Source of the DNA: Sulfurimonas sediminis
Lineage (GTDB): Bacteria > Campylobacterota > Campylobacteria > Campylobacterales > Sulfurimonadaceae
Assembly (NCBI RefSeq): GCF_014905115.1
Contig: NZ_CP041235.1
Location: 1,612,001 to 1,676,000, forward strand
DNA: 64,000 nt
Direction of reading: 5' to 3'
Shown here: positions 1-10,595 of the stretch, piece by piece
Position numbering within the stretch: the first letter of the stretch is position 1
Layout of the letters: each line of letters opens with the position of its first letter
The notes under the pieces: model-generated
Databases searched by the model: none
What the model was told of the DNA's origin: nothing
What the model saw: only the letters and a program-made list of their open reading frames with translations
Translations under genes and position numbers: made by a program

Positions 1-1483
<1,483 letters not shown>

Positions 1484-1493
1484 AAGTTATTCC

Positions 1494-3011
1494 TTAGTTA
1501 GCTACAAAGCTGGCTTTGAACTCTTCTAGTGCTTTCATCAATAGTGTTTTTGTTTCATCATCTACTTTTTTAGTACTTCTGATATTTTCAAAGATCTGAG
1601 GATATGATGCTTCTATAAACGGATAAAGTTCTGCTTCAAAACGAACAACATTTGATACATCCATATCATCCAAGAAACCTTCATTTCCGGCAAATATAAT
1701 AACAACCTGTTTTTCAGCAGGAAGTGGTGAGAAAGGCCCCTGTTTTAGGATTTCAACCATTCTTTGTCCACGCTCTAACTGCTTACGTGAAACTTCATCA
1801 AGATCAGATGCGAACTGGGCAAATGCCTGCAATTCTCTAAAAGATGCAAGATCGAGTCTTAATGTACCTGCCACCTGTTTTGTAGCTTTAATTTGCGCAG
1901 CACCACCAACACGAGATACTGAAAGACCGACATTGATCGCAGGACGAACACCTGAATTAAACAAGTCAGTTTCCAAGAAAATCTGACCATCAGTAATAGA
2001 GATAACATTTGTCGGAATATATGCCGCAACATCTCCGGCCTGTGTTTCAATAATAGGAAGAGCAGTTAAAGAACCGGCTCCGTTTTCATCAGACATTTTT
2101 GCAGCACGTTCAAGTAAACGAGAATGCACATAAAAAACATCACCAGGATAAGCTTCACGACCCGGAGGACGACGAAGAATCAGTGACATTTCACGATATG
2201 CAACCGCATGTTTTGACAAATCATCATAAACAATCAAACCATGTCTTGCATTGTCACGGAAATACTCACCCATAGTAACACCAGTATATGGTGCTAAAAA
2301 CTGAAGTGCAGCAGCTTCAGCGGCAGTTGCTGAAACAATAATTGTATATTCCATTGCTCCGTGATCTTCTAAACGACGAACGATTTGTGCAACAGTTGAC
2401 TCTTTTTGACCGATGGCAACATATATACATACAACACCGTTGCCTTTTTGGTTGATGATTGCATCTAGCGCAACTGTAGTTTTACCTGTTTGTCTGTCAC
2501 CGATGATAAGTTCACGTTGCCCGCGACCAATCGGAACCAGTGCATCAATTGCTTTGATACCCGTTGCAAGTGGTTCATGTACAGATTTTCTGTCCATAAT
2601 TCCAGGTGCTTTTTCTTCTACAAAACGAACTTCTGTAGTATCAATCGGACCTTTACCGTCAATCGGTTCACCAAGTGCATTCACAACACGACCAAGAAGG
2701 GCATCCCCTACAGGAACTTTTAAAAGTGTTCCCAAACGCTTCACGCTCATTCCTTCACGAAGCTCAGGACCAGAACCGAGAATAACAACACCAACGCTGC
2801 TCTCTTCCAGGTTTAGAACCAAACCTTTTGTTCCCTCTTCAAATTCTACCATTTCTCCTGCCATAACATTGCTCAGTCCGTAAACCTTCGCAACACCATC
2901 GGCATAAGAAACAATTTTACCTGTTTCATTGATATCAACACTTAGTTCAAAGTTGTCGATACGCTCTTTAATTATTGAGCTGATTTCATCAGCTTGAATT
3001 TTTGCTACCAC
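1494..3011 (-). CDS. atpA: F1 ATP synthase alpha subunit
   Basis: Non-catalytic, nucleotide-binding alpha subunit of F1. The 505 aa are full length. The P-loop GDRQTGKT lies near residue 170, and the signature [17 protein letters not shown] is present towards the C-terminus. It sits between atpH and atpG in the standard order and is presumably co-transcribed with them. Confidence 0.98.
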   Translation of the reverse strand: MVAKIQADEISSIIKERIDNFELSVDINETGKIVSYADGVAKVYGLSNVMAGEMVEFEEGTKGLVLNLEESSVGVVILGSGPELREGMSVKRLGTLLKVPVGDALLGRVVNALGEPIDGKGPIDTTEVRFVEEKAPGIMDRKSVHEPLATGIKAIDALVPIGRGQRELIIGDRQTGKTTVALDAIINQKGNGVVCIYVAIGQKESTVAQIVRRLEDHGAMEYTIIVSATAAEAAALQFLAPYTGVTMGEYFRDNARHGLIVYDDLSKHAVAYREMSLILRRPPGREAYPGDVFYVHSRLLERAAKMSDENGAGSLTALPIIETQAGDVAAYIPTNVISITDGQIFLETDLFNSGVRPAINVGLSVSRVGGAAQIKATKQVAGTLRLDLASFRELQAFAQFASDLDEVSRKQLERGQRMVEILKQGPFSPLPAEKQVVIIFAGNEGFLDDMDVSNVVRFEAELYPFIEASYPQIFENIRSTKKVDDETKTLLMKALEEFKASFVAN

Positions 3012-3034
3012 TATTGTTCTCCTCTCATTGAAAG

Positions 3035-3568
3035 TTAAATTGCTTTTATTATATGTTCTATAATTTGTCTGTCTATTCTGTCTTTGGAAAAATTAATTTC
3101 TATACCAAGACCTTCTACTTCTACTTTTATGCCGTTAAAGTCATTTTTAACAAATGTCAGGCTGATAGTTACATCATACTTTTTACCTAAACCGGCACTC
3201 AATTCTTCTATTACTTTTGAATCGATATCTGTATCACTGTAAATAACACCTTCATAGGTTTTAGCAGCTTTTGCCAAATCACTTTTCAATTCCTGTGCAA
3301 TTACCGGAATAATATTGATACGTTTGTTCTCTACCAACAGTTTGATAAAGTTATTGATTTTATCAGAGTTGGCACTTTTTACCGCCTCTAACAAAATATT
3401 TGATTTTTCTTGAGCTTTTATGCTTGGGTTAGCAATAATACTGACAAACTTGTCATTTTTAAATGACTCTGCCAAGGCAGAAAATACTGTTGTCATATTT
3501 TGCATAGATGCTAAGTCAGAACCCATACCTAAAGCTTTTATATATCGTTTTGCAATCAGTTCTTCCAT
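3035..3568 (-). CDS. atpH: F1 ATP synthase delta subunit
   Basis: Peripheral-stalk delta (OSCP) subunit that ties the top of F1 to the b/b' stator. At 177 aa it is the normal length, with the family pattern of an alpha-helical N-terminal domain and a C-terminal region ending [19 protein letters not shown]. It abuts atpF exactly (3568/3569), which suggests tight co-translation. Identification rests on position and family pattern, since delta subunits diverge quickly. Confidence 0.93.
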   Translation of the reverse strand: MEELIAKRYIKALGMGSDLASMQNMTTVFSALAESFKNDKFVSIIANPSIKAQEKSNILLEAVKSANSDKINNFIKLLVENKRINIIPVIAQELKSDLAKAAKTYEGVIYSDTDIDSKVIEELSAGLGKKYDVTISLTFVKNDFNGIKVEVEGLGIEINFSKDRIDRQIIEHIIKAI

Positions 3569-4081
3569 TTAGGCAACCTTTTTCAAAATGATATTAGCCA
3601 TAGTTTCTCTGTCAAAACTATCACTGCTTTGTTTCAATGTCTCTTTTATGACATCTTCAACAACACTGCGAATCATTTTCTTTTCTTCAAATTCTTTTTT
3701 GAGAGCAAATTTTTTCACCATAGCTTCAATATCACTTTCTGCCTGTGCAATAATTGTGTCATTCAAAATTTTGTTCTCTTTTTTAGAAACAATCGCCAAC
3801 TCTTCAGCAAACTTTTCAGCCTCAGAAATTTTTGCCAATGCCTCTTTTTTAAGAGCGATTGATTCATTCAGCTTTTCCTGAACCTTTTTCAGTTCGTCAG
3901 CTATTGCCTGACTTCTTGATGCAAAGAAATTCTTTACAGGTTCCCCAACTAGATACCAAACAAGCCCGGCAAACAGCAAAAAGTTCACAGTTCTTTGAAC
4001 TATGTCTGTTCCTGCATGCTCGTGCCCAGATGCCAATGCATAAGTTGATATCATTAGCATTAATACTAAAATTCTACTCAC
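3569..4081 (-). CDS. atpF: Fo ATP synthase subunit b
   Basis: Membrane-anchored peripheral stalk subunit. The 170 aa begin with a cleavable-looking hydrophobic N-terminus (MSRILVLMLMISTYALASG), then a membrane segment (TVNFLLFAGLVWYLVG) and a long charged coiled coil. A leader-like N-terminus on subunit b is seen in Campylobacterota. It is paired with a second b-type subunit (b') immediately upstream. Confidence 0.93.
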   Translation of the reverse strand: MSRILVLMLMISTYALASGHEHAGTDIVQRTVNFLLFAGLVWYLVGEPVKNFFASRSQAIADELKKVQEKLNESIALKKEALAKISEAEKFAEELAIVSKKENKILNDTIIAQAESDIEAMVKKFALKKEFEEKKMIRSVVEDVIKETLKQSSDSFDRETMANIILKKVA

Positions 4082-4090
4082 ATTACACCT

Positions 4091-4513
4091 TTATATCTGA
4101 CTAAATTTAGCTTTTACAGCTTCTTTAAATACCGGAACTTGTGACATTAAGTCAGAAGTCAACTCATCTTTAGATTTTGCAAGTGATTGCTCAAACTCTA
4201 AATACTCTGCCGCGAGTTCAGCACGTTTTGATTCTAACTTACTGTCAGCTAATTCCTTAGCATCCGCGATAACTTTTTCTCTTAGGGCCGCAGCTTCCAG
4301 CTTGGCATTCATAATTATTGACTCTGCTTTTGCTTTGAGCTCATTGATTTCATTGTCATTTGATCCTACTTTTTCAAGATCTTTTTTAATGTCATCATCA
4401 CGCTTTTGCATAAAAGAAAGTAATGGGTTATAAAGCCAACTGTTCAGAACGGCTATAAGGGAAACAAATACAACAAATGTAGCCAAAAGTAGTATTGGAT
4501 TTATATCTAACAT
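4091..4513 (-). CDS. atpF': Fo ATP synthase subunit b'
   Basis: Second b-type stalk subunit. The 140 aa have one N-terminal membrane helix (ILLLATFVVFVSLIAVLNSWLY) followed by a heptad-rich coiled coil (KRDDDIKKDLEKVGSNDNE...). An AGGAGG ribosome site precedes the start, and a -10-like TATAAT lies at 4536-4541. It is the first gene of the atp cluster. Subunits a and c are not here, as in relatives where they lie elsewhere. Confidence 0.93.
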   Translation of the reverse strand: MLDINPILLLATFVVFVSLIAVLNSWLYNPLLSFMQKRDDDIKKDLEKVGSNDNEINELKAKAESIIMNAKLEAAALREKVIADAKELADSKLESKRAELAAEYLEFEQSLAKSKDELTSDLMSQVPVFKEAVKAKFSQI

Positions 4514-4535
4514 AGCACCTCCTAAAAGTTGCGTG

Positions 4536-4541
4536 ATTATA
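4536..4541 (-). promoter_or_regulatory. Putative -10 box for the atpF' operon
   Basis: TATAAT on the minus strand, about 22 bases upstream of the atpF' start. A second TATAAT lies at 4544-4549. No clear -35 box is visible, which is usual for Campylobacterota sigma70 promoters. Confidence 0.5.
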
Positions 4542-4597
4542 CTATTATAAAATTGAAACGATAGTTAAATGGAGGTATAAATTTGTTATTTGAGTGA

Positions 4598-5446
4598 TTA
4601 GTTTCTAAAATGTGTCAAAAATTCATCAATTTCATCTTGTGATACAAAACTGACGGTTATTTTATTTTTAGAAGCTTTTACATGTAATCCGAGTGCACTG
4701 AATTTTTCTTTTAGCTGTGCAAAATCATAATTTGCATCACTCTTTTTTACAGAATCAGTTGGTGCAGGCTCTACATTTTTCATGCTTTTTATCATAGCTT
4801 CAACTTCGCGTACACTCAGTTTCTGCCCTATAATCGAATTGAGTATCAGTTGCTGGTCTTTTTCATTTAAGCCAACCATTACTTTTGCATGCCCTGCCGA
4901 AATCTTTTTTTCAACCAGTGCTTTTTGTGTTTTTGGAGCAAGCTGCAGCAGACGCAGGGTATTTGTAATATGGGTTCTGCTTTTGTGAATAATATTGGCA
5001 AGTTCGTCATGTGTTACATCATGCAGCTTTATAAGTTCTGTATAGGCCTCTGCCAGTTCTACAGCATTTAACTCTTCTCTTTGAATATTTTCAATCAAAG
5101 CGAACTGGCGCATTTTTTGTTCATCAGAGTTGAGAACTACTGCCCGTATCTCTTTGAGTTTTGCAAGCTTTGAAGCACGAAGTCGTCGCTCTCCCGCAAT
5201 TAGGATATAGCCGTCAATATCTTCTGTTACAACGATGGGCTGAATCAGTCCGTCATTTTTTATAGATTCGGCAAGTTCCAAAAGTGCAGTTTCGTCAAAT
5301 GATTTTCTTGGTTGAAAAGGATTCGGCCGGATATCTTTGAGCGGAATCTCCAATACAGCATCATATTGGCTTCCTTCATTTTCATATGCCTCGTCTATTT
5401 CTCCAAGAAGAGCGTCCAGCCCTCTGCCTAATTTTTGTGACTTCAT
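4598..5446 (-). CDS. parB: Chromosome partitioning protein ParB
   Basis: DNA-binding CTPase that loads on parS sites and works with ParA in chromosome segregation. The 282 aa include the N-terminal ParB/Srx domain (IRPNPFQPRK, then AGERRLRASKLA at about residues 38-90), a central helix-turn-helix (HDELANIIHKSRTHITNTLRLL) and a C-terminal dimerisation region. Its start overlaps the parA stop by one base, so the two are translationally coupled. I saw no convincing parS site nearby. Confidence 0.96.
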   Translation of the reverse strand: MKSQKLGRGLDALLGEIDEAYENEGSQYDAVLEIPLKDIRPNPFQPRKSFDETALLELAESIKNDGLIQPIVVTEDIDGYILIAGERRLRASKLAKLKEIRAVVLNSDEQKMRQFALIENIQREELNAVELAEAYTELIKLHDVTHDELANIIHKSRTHITNTLRLLQLAPKTQKALVEKKISAGHAKVMVGLNEKDQQLILNSIIGQKLSVREVEAMIKSMKNVEPAPTDSVKKSDANYDFAQLKEKFSALGLHVKASKNKITVSFVSQDEIDEFLTHFRN

Positions 5447-6228
5447 TATCGTATAATCGCCTGTGCTAAATTTTGGTATGCAATGGAACCGCTTGATTTT
5501 ACATCATACAAAATTGCAGGTTTTCCGAATGACGGAGATTCTGCAAGTCTTACATTACGCGGTACCACTATATATTTATCTGCTGCATCTTTAAACAGTT
5601 TGCCTTTAAAATGCTGACGCAAATCGGCAAATACCTGTTTGGACAAATTGTTTTGTGATGAAAACATCGTTGGCAGAAAGCCTCTTACAGCAAGTTTCGG
5701 ATTAATTGATTTTCTTACCAATTTGACAGTATTGAGAAGCTGTGCTAACCCTTCAAGTGCAAAAAATTCACACTGTATAGGAATAATGACCGAGTTTGCC
5801 GCTGAAAGCGCATTGATAGTCATCGGACCAAGCGCTGGCGGAGAATCTATAATAATATAATCATACTCTTTTTGTACATTTGCAATTGCTTTTTTCAAAA
5901 CAAGTTCACGCCCTTTTGCTTTGTCTGCATCATAATACTCTTTTTCTATTCCCACAAGGCCTATGTTTGAAGGTGCCAAATGCAGTGTAGGCAAGTCTGA
6001 TTTCAAAATAATCTCTTTGAGCTTTTTTGTGCCTATAAGTACATGATAAATATTAAACTCATAATCATTTCTGTGAAAGCCCAATGATGTCGTGGCATTT
6101 GCCTGCGGATCTGAGTCAATCAAAAGCACTTTTTTTTCTGCTACAGCAAGTGACGCTGCCAAGTTTACAGCGGTAGTCGTTTTGCCTACTCCGCCCTTTT
6201 GATTTGCAATTACTATTACTTCACTCAT
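5446..6228 (-). CDS. parA: Chromosome partitioning ATPase ParA/Soj
   Basis: Deviant-Walker ATPase that drives origin segregation with ParB. The 260 aa carry the motif KGGVGKTT at residues 11-18, the Walker A' and B regions (LIDSDPQANATTSLG, IIIDSPPALG), and no N-terminal DNA-binding extension, so it is the chromosomal Soj type. It overlaps birA by 4 bases upstream and parB by 1 base downstream. Confidence 0.97.
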   Translation of the reverse strand: MSEVIVIANQKGGVGKTTTAVNLAASLAVAEKKVLLIDSDPQANATTSLGFHRNDYEFNIYHVLIGTKKLKEIILKSDLPTLHLAPSNIGLVGIEKEYYDADKAKGRELVLKKAIANVQKEYDYIIIDSPPALGPMTINALSAANSVIIPIQCEFFALEGLAQLLNTVKLVRKSINPKLAVRGFLPTMFSSQNNLSKQVFADLRQHFKGKLFKDAADKYIVVPRNVRLAESPSFGKPAILYDVKSSGSIAYQNLAQAIIR

Positions 6229-6860
6229 CGCCTGCTGTATATCCTCTCACCATTTATATTCAAACTGCCATCACTCTCGAGTACACAAGACTCAAGTGAT
6301 ATTTTCTTACCATCACTATGGGTAAAAAACTCCTTGTTGTTTTCAAATTCTAACTTATATTTGCTAAAAACTTGCTTCCATAAAACCTTTTTTTCTACTT
6401 TTTTTAAATATGCTGTAATTAATGTTTTTCTGTTGAGCATAATATCCAATGATACAAAGCCCTGTGGTGCCGTTACAAGGTTTATTCCCACACCGCAGAT
6501 AAGTGTATCGTCCACCCTGTTTGTAATCATTCCGCCTGTTTTTTTTGTACCGATATAAAAATCATTCGGCCACTTTAAAAAAACTTTTGAACCAAATTCA
6601 GATAAAGTTTCTTTGAGTAGATAAGAAAAATACAGTGATACAGATTCTAATTTTAAATCATGAGGCAATTGTTCTGTATTGAGGGCAAAGGACAAAAAAA
6701 GATTTCCTTTTTGGGAACTCCATTCGTTATTTCGACTGCCGATTCCTTTTGTCTGAATATCTGCAACCACAGCTACAGGAGCAGTTAGCTTCTTGTTTTT
6801 CAACTCTTCTTTTAAAAAAAGCTGCGTTGATGGCAGTGTATTATAGTAATGTATCTTCAA
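6225..6860 (-). CDS. birA: Biotin--[acetyl-CoA-carboxylase] ligase
   Basis: Attaches biotin to the carboxyl carrier protein. The protein lacks the N-terminal repressor helix-turn-helix, so it is a monofunctional ligase. Visible motifs are TLPSTQLFLKEEL, the nucleotide loop region QTKGIGSRNNEWSSQKGNL, and KWPNDFYIG. The reading frame is open further upstream (to 6965, inside fmt). I chose the TTG at 6858-6860 because it places the family N-terminus (LKIHYYNTLPSTQ) at the protein start and leaves only a 20-base overlap with fmt; this start is uncertain. Confidence 0.88.
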   Translation of the reverse strand: MKIHYYNTLPSTQLFLKEELKNKKLTAPVAVVADIQTKGIGSRNNEWSSQKGNLFLSFALNTEQLPHDLKLESVSLYFSYLLKETLSEFGSKVFLKWPNDFYIGTKKTGGMITNRVDDTLICGVGINLVTAPQGFVSLDIMLNRKTLITAYLKKVEKKVLWKQVFSKYKLEFENNKEFFTHSDGKKISLESCVLESDGSLNINGERIYSRR

Positions 6861-7755
6861 GTCCGAGTCTTTTCCCGTTAATATAAGAGATAACATCCAT
6901 CTCTTTTTTTGACTGTGGCTGTACCTTATAAATGCGAAGAGCCCCCTGCTTACATGTAACAACAATACTTTTTTTGTCTATTGCAGTTATTTTGCCGGCA
7001 TCAGCATGTTCTTCATCTTTTTTTTCAAGTTCTATCTCTTTTAATTTCAGTCCGCTTGCAAGATAAATTCCCGGCCACGGGGTAAAGGCACGGTATTTGT
7101 TATAAATCTCCTGTGCATTGTCAAAAACAACAGCACCGTCTGCTTTTGTTATTTTTTTACAATGTGAAGCCTGTGCATCATCCTGTTTTTTGGGCGTATA
7201 TGTATGAAAATTACGCAGCACATCTATCGTCAGATCAGCAGCAGTCTGGGTAAGCTTTTCAAACAACTCTTCAACCATCATCTTCTCATCGACAGAGACT
7301 TTCTCAATTTTTAAAATGTCACCCGTATCAAGCCCCTCTTCCATAAGCATGGCAGTTACACCGGTTACATTGTCGCCGTTTAGCAAGGTTTGCTGTATCG
7401 GGCTTGCTCCGCGATATTGCGGTAAAATCGAAGCGTGAAGATTGATACAGGGTGCATGATCTAAAATTTCTCGTGGCAAAATCTGTCCGTATGCAGCCAC
7501 CACTATAAAATCACAGGGAATTTCCAGAATCTCTTTTACAGTTTCCTCATCCTGAAGTTTTTTTGGCTGGTAGAGTGGAATGTTATACTCTTGCGCAGTA
7601 AGCTTCACAGGGGGAGGCGTCAGTACTTTTTTACGCCCGACCGGTTTGTCAGGCTGTGTATAGACGGCAACAACATTTATATCTTCTGTTGCTATCACTT
7701 TTTGAAGAATTTTCTGGGCATACTCAGGTGTCCCCATAAATATTATATTTTTCAT
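6841..7755 (-). CDS. fmt: Methionyl-tRNA formyltransferase
   Basis: Formylates initiator Met-tRNA using 10-formyl-THF. At 304 aa it is the usual length. The N-terminus IIFMGTPEYA and the active-site signature LHASILPQYRGASPIQ are clear, and the C-terminal OB-like domain follows. It lies 2 bases downstream of proB and overlaps birA. The palindrome TTACATGTAA at 6950-6959 encodes Thr-Cys-Lys near its C-terminus. Confidence 0.97.
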   Translation of the reverse strand: MKNIIFMGTPEYAQKILQKVIATEDINVVAVYTQPDKPVGRKKVLTPPPVKLTAQEYNIPLYQPKKLQDEETVKEILEIPCDFIVVAAYGQILPREILDHAPCINLHASILPQYRGASPIQQTLLNGDNVTGVTAMLMEEGLDTGDILKIEKVSVDEKMMVEELFEKLTQTAADLTIDVLRNFHTYTPKKQDDAQASHCKKITKADGAVVFDNAQEIYNKYRAFTPWPGIYLASGLKLKEIELEKKDEEHADAGKITAIDKKSIVVTCKQGALRIYKVQPQSKKEMDVISYINGKRLGLEDTLL

Positions 7756-7757
7756 TG

Positions 7758-8519
7758 CTAACCTTTACATGTAAAGAGAGTACCGCCCTTGTGGGAGCCT
7801 TCAAGCATAAAACTTTTCACATCACTTAAATCAAAACCACTGGCAAGAAATGTATCTATGTTTGCCTGCAGGAGATATTCTGCAGCTTTGAGTTTCGTAA
7901 CGATACCGCCTGTTGCAAAAACATTGTTTGGAGTAACTTCTTTGTGCAGCTCTTCTTCACTGATTTTGTTTACTGTTTTGAATGCTTTTGCCTCGGGGTT
8001 TTTTCTTGGATCGCTGTCATAGTAGGCATCAATATCTGAAAGAATAACAAGCATATCGGCTTGCATGTCTTTTGCTATGTATGCTGAGAGTTGGTCATTG
8101 TCACCAAGCTCAAGTTCATCTGTTGCCGTTGCATCATTTTCATTGACAATAGGAAGCACACTGTTTTTCAAAAGCGTTTCAACAGTTGCGCGCACACGCT
8201 TAATATCGGAGGGAGTATTCAGATTTGCAGCAGTCACTAACACCTGTGCTGTCAGTATTTCGTATTTTGCAAACTTGTTCGCATATTTATTCATTAAAAT
8301 AGGCTGACCTATTGCGGCTAAAGCCTGTTTGTTCGCGATGTTGTTTCTATCGAGTTTTAGCTCGGTATATCCGCCCGCAACTGCACCTGAAGAGACCAAA
8401 ATCACTTCATGCTCTTGTTTTAACTCGCTTAGAAATTCTACGAGAGAACGCATACGATCAAGTGCTATATTGCCATCCTGGGTCAAGACGGCACTGCCTA
8501 CTTTGACTACAACACGCAT
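7758..8519 (-). CDS. proB: Glutamate 5-kinase, short form without PUA domain
   Basis: First step of proline synthesis, phosphorylating glutamate. Motifs include VVKVGSAVLTQDG, LVSSGAVAGG and VNENDATATDELELGDNDQLSA of the amino-acid kinase fold. The 253 aa end right after the kinase domain, lacking the C-terminal PUA domain found in enterobacterial ProB, as is common in Campylobacterota. It sits 4 bases after obg. TTACATGTAA at 7765-7774 encodes the penultimate Thr-Cys-Lys. Confidence 0.95.
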   Translation of the reverse strand: MRVVVKVGSAVLTQDGNIALDRMRSLVEFLSELKQEHEVILVSSGAVAGGYTELKLDRNNIANKQALAAIGQPILMNKYANKFAKYEILTAQVLVTAANLNTPSDIKRVRATVETLLKNSVLPIVNENDATATDELELGDNDQLSAYIAKDMQADMLVILSDIDAYYDSDPRKNPEAKAFKTVNKISEEELHKEVTPNNVFATGGIVTKLKAAEYLLQANIDTFLASGFDLSDVKSFMLEGSHKGGTLFTCKG

Positions 8520-8523
8520 GAAA

Positions 8524-9624
8524 TTACTGCCTTGTCTGCTGTACTAAATTAAAGAGTGCGTACTTTAAGGGTTCAATATTTTTGTTGATTGCGGAAGAAA
8601 TAGGAACGATAAAATAAGGCTTTTCAATATCATACCCTAATGTTTCATCTGCACTTTCTTGAATGAAGTACGGCAAATCTTTGTCAAAGTCAAATTCACT
8701 GCCCTTGCTTGGTTTAAGATCAAGCATTTTAATAAACTCTGCAACTTTTTCATTTACCTCTTCTTGAGGTACAATATCTGTTCGGGTAAGTGCTATTGCA
8801 TAACGAGAAGCTCCCAATTTTTCAGAAAAAGAGACTACTTCATTCTTTAATGTTTCTATCTGCTCTTTGAGGTCCCGGTATGAAGCTAAATCAATCATAA
8901 ACAGCAATATTTTCGTTCGCTCAATATGACGTAAAAATTCTATACCCAAGCCTTTGCCTTCATGCGCTCCACCTATTATTCCAGGAATATCCGCCATAAC
9001 AAATGATTCATAATCCCCGATATTTACCTGACCGAGTTTCGGTGTTAATGTTGTAAATTCATAATTTGCAATTTCCGGTCTTGCGTTTGACACAGTAGAA
9101 ATAAGCGTAGATTTTCCGACATTTGGAAAACCGACCAGTCCGATATCTGCAATAAGTTTCAAATCAAGCTTGATATTTCTTGTTTCACCTTTTTCTCCGG
9201 GCTGTGCGTATGTCGGTCTTTGGTTTGTCGGTGACTTAAAGTGTGTATTGCCGAGTCCGCCTTTTCCGCCTTGCAGAAATTTCACTTCCTGTCCGTCTTC
9301 AAGCATATCAAAAAGAACTTCTCCGCTTTCCTGGTCAATAATCTGTGTTCCAGGTGGTACAATGATTACTTTTTTTGCACCTGATTTCCCGGTACAGTTC
9401 GAACCTTCGCCAGGTTTGCCGTTTTCAGCCTTTATATGCATTTTTCTTTGGAAGTGTGAAAGTGTATGTGTATTGTTGTCACATTTGAACCATACATCAC
9501 CGCCTTTTCCACCGTCTCCACCGTTTGGACCACCATTGAGTACAAACTTTTCACGACGGAAAGCCACACATCCCTGTCCGCCTTTTCCAGAACTAACTGT
9601 TAATTCTACACTATCTGTAAACAT
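8524..9624 (-). CDS. obgE: Obg/CgtA family GTPase
   Basis: Ribosome-associated GTPase involved in large-subunit assembly and stress control. The 366 aa show the glycine-rich Obg domain (residues 1-155, many GG pairs), then the G domain: GFPNVGKST (G1), [17 protein letters not shown] (G3) and TRTD (G4). Its place downstream of L21 and L27 is widely conserved and fits a ribosomal role. Confidence 0.97.
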   Translation of the reverse strand: MFTDSVELTVSSGKGGQGCVAFRREKFVLNGGPNGGDGGKGGDVWFKCDNNTHTLSHFQRKMHIKAENGKPGEGSNCTGKSGAKKVIIVPPGTQIIDQESGEVLFDMLEDGQEVKFLQGGKGGLGNTHFKSPTNQRPTYAQPGEKGETRNIKLDLKLIADIGLVGFPNVGKSTLISTVSNARPEIANYEFTTLTPKLGQVNIGDYESFVMADIPGIIGGAHEGKGLGIEFLRHIERTKILLFMIDLASYRDLKEQIETLKNEVVSFSEKLGASRYAIALTRTDIVPQEEVNEKVAEFIKMLDLKPSKGSEFDFDKDLPYFIQESADETLGYDIEKPYFIVPISSAINKNIEPLKYALFNLVQQTRQ

Positions 9625-9730
9625 TTGTGAAATCCTTTTTTATGACTCTGTGCCATGTTAAATACTTAAGAAAATACTATGAATTATAAAGTAATTTATT
9701 AAATATTTTGAAATTTTCTTTGTGGAATAT

Positions 9731-9754
9731 GTTTCCATCGGATATGATGGAAAC
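9731..9754. other. Stem-loop between rpmA and obg
   Basis: A perfect 9-bp stem (GTTTCCATC / GATGGAAAC) with a 6-base loop in the spacer between L27 and obg. There is no long U tract on either strand, so it may be an attenuating or processing hairpin and not a full terminator. Confidence 0.5.
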
Positions 9755-9776
9755 AAGAGGTTTTATACTGTAGAAA

Positions 9777-10034
9777 TTACGCAGCAGGTATAATGGAAAC
9801 TTGTTGGCGTTTTTTGTCTTTTCTCTCAAACGCAACAACACCGTCAACCAAAGCAAATATAGTATGATCTTTTCCCATACCTACATTTTTACCCGGATGA
9901 ACTTTTGTTCCTCTTTGACGAATAATGATGTTACCGGCTATAACAGCCTCTCCACCAAATTTTTTTACACCAAGTCTTCTACCAGCCGAATCACGATTAT
10001 TCTGTGTACTACCCTGACCTTTCTTATGTGCCAT
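9777..10034 (-). CDS. rpmA: 50S ribosomal protein L27
   Basis: Large-subunit protein near the peptidyl-transferase centre. The 85 aa begin [22 protein letters not shown] and contain [19 protein letters not shown], both diagnostic. It lies downstream of L21, in the conserved rplU-rpmA-obg arrangement. The N-terminus is the plain, non-extended form. Confidence 0.98.
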   Translation of the reverse strand: MAHKKGQGSTQNNRDSAGRRLGVKKFGGEAVIAGNIIIRQRGTKVHPGKNVGMGKDHTIFALVDGVVAFERKDKKRQQVSIIPAA

Positions 10035-10092
10035 TACTTATCTCCTTAAATTTAGTTCCTAAATTGAAGGAACCTTTTCATTGATTATAGTA

Positions 10093-10156
10093 CGCAGAAG
10101 GAACAAAGTCCCTTCTGCTACGCTAACGCTGAGTTTTCCTCAGCGGAAAGCTCACG
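10093..10156. repeat. Structured repeat, copy 1 (rplU-rpmA spacer)
   Basis: Two consecutive hairpins that are more GC-rich than their surroundings. The first is GCAGAAGG/CCTTCTGC around a GAACAAAGTC core. The second is CGCTGAG/CTCAGCG. It shares CTACGCTAACGCT and the CTCAGCG arm with copy 3 at 59014-59070, and the first-hairpin core with copy 2 at 53781-53852. Confidence 0.55.
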
Positions 10157-10182
10157 CAACTAATTGCTCTATGTTGTGTTGA

Positions 10183-10491
10183 TTACGCTGCTATTTTCGT
10201 GATTTTAACACGAGTATAGTCTCTTCTGAAACCACGTTTAACTTTAGAATCTTTACGACGACGCTTTTTGAAAATTACAACTTTCTTGTCACGTCCTTCT
10301 GCAATAACTTCAGCAGTTACAACTGCACCCTCTACAAAAGGAGTTCCGATCTTAAGCTCTCCGGCATTTACAGCCAGAACCTCTTTAATCTCTACCGTAG
10401 CACCAGTGTCAAGAGATAATTTATCTAAGGATAAAACATCACCTTCTTGAACTTTATACTGCTTACCACCATTTTTAATAATTGCGTACAT
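10183..10491 (-). CDS. rplU: 50S ribosomal protein L21
   Basis: Large-subunit protein binding 23S rRNA. The 102 aa start [18 protein letters not shown] and include [24 protein letters not shown], typical of L21. It is the first gene of rplU-rpmA-obg-proB-fmt reading leftward, with a TATAAT 48 bases upstream. An insertion sequence lies about 100 bases upstream, beyond the promoter. Confidence 0.98.
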   Translation of the reverse strand: MYAIIKNGGKQYKVQEGDVLSLDKLSLDTGATVEIKEVLAVNAGELKIGTPFVEGAVVTAEVIAEGRDKKVVIFKKRRRKDSKVKRGFRRDYTRVKITKIAA

Positions 10492-10538
10492 CTATGGTCC
10501 TTACATATATTTAGCTTGTATTTCTACAAAAGTCCGGA

Positions 10539-10544
10539 ATTATA
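10539..10544 (-). promoter_or_regulatory. Putative -10 box for rplU
   Basis: TATAAT on the minus strand upstream of rplU (GGGTATAATTCC context). It is separated from the insertion sequence end by about 50 bases, so the native promoter seems intact. Confidence 0.55.
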
Positions 10545-10595
10545 CCCATTCAAGCTTTAAGTCTTGATTAAACAAAAAGGAATATAACTTAAAAA

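Noticed and set aside
1780-1800. GTTTCACGT half-site inside atpA, near parA/parB, as a parS site
   Set aside because: Only about 10 of 16 bases match the parS consensus, and the second half is not palindromic.
2413-2883. 156-codon frame opposite atpA
   Set aside because: Antisense shadow of a conserved gene, with serine/proline-rich composition and no ribosome site.
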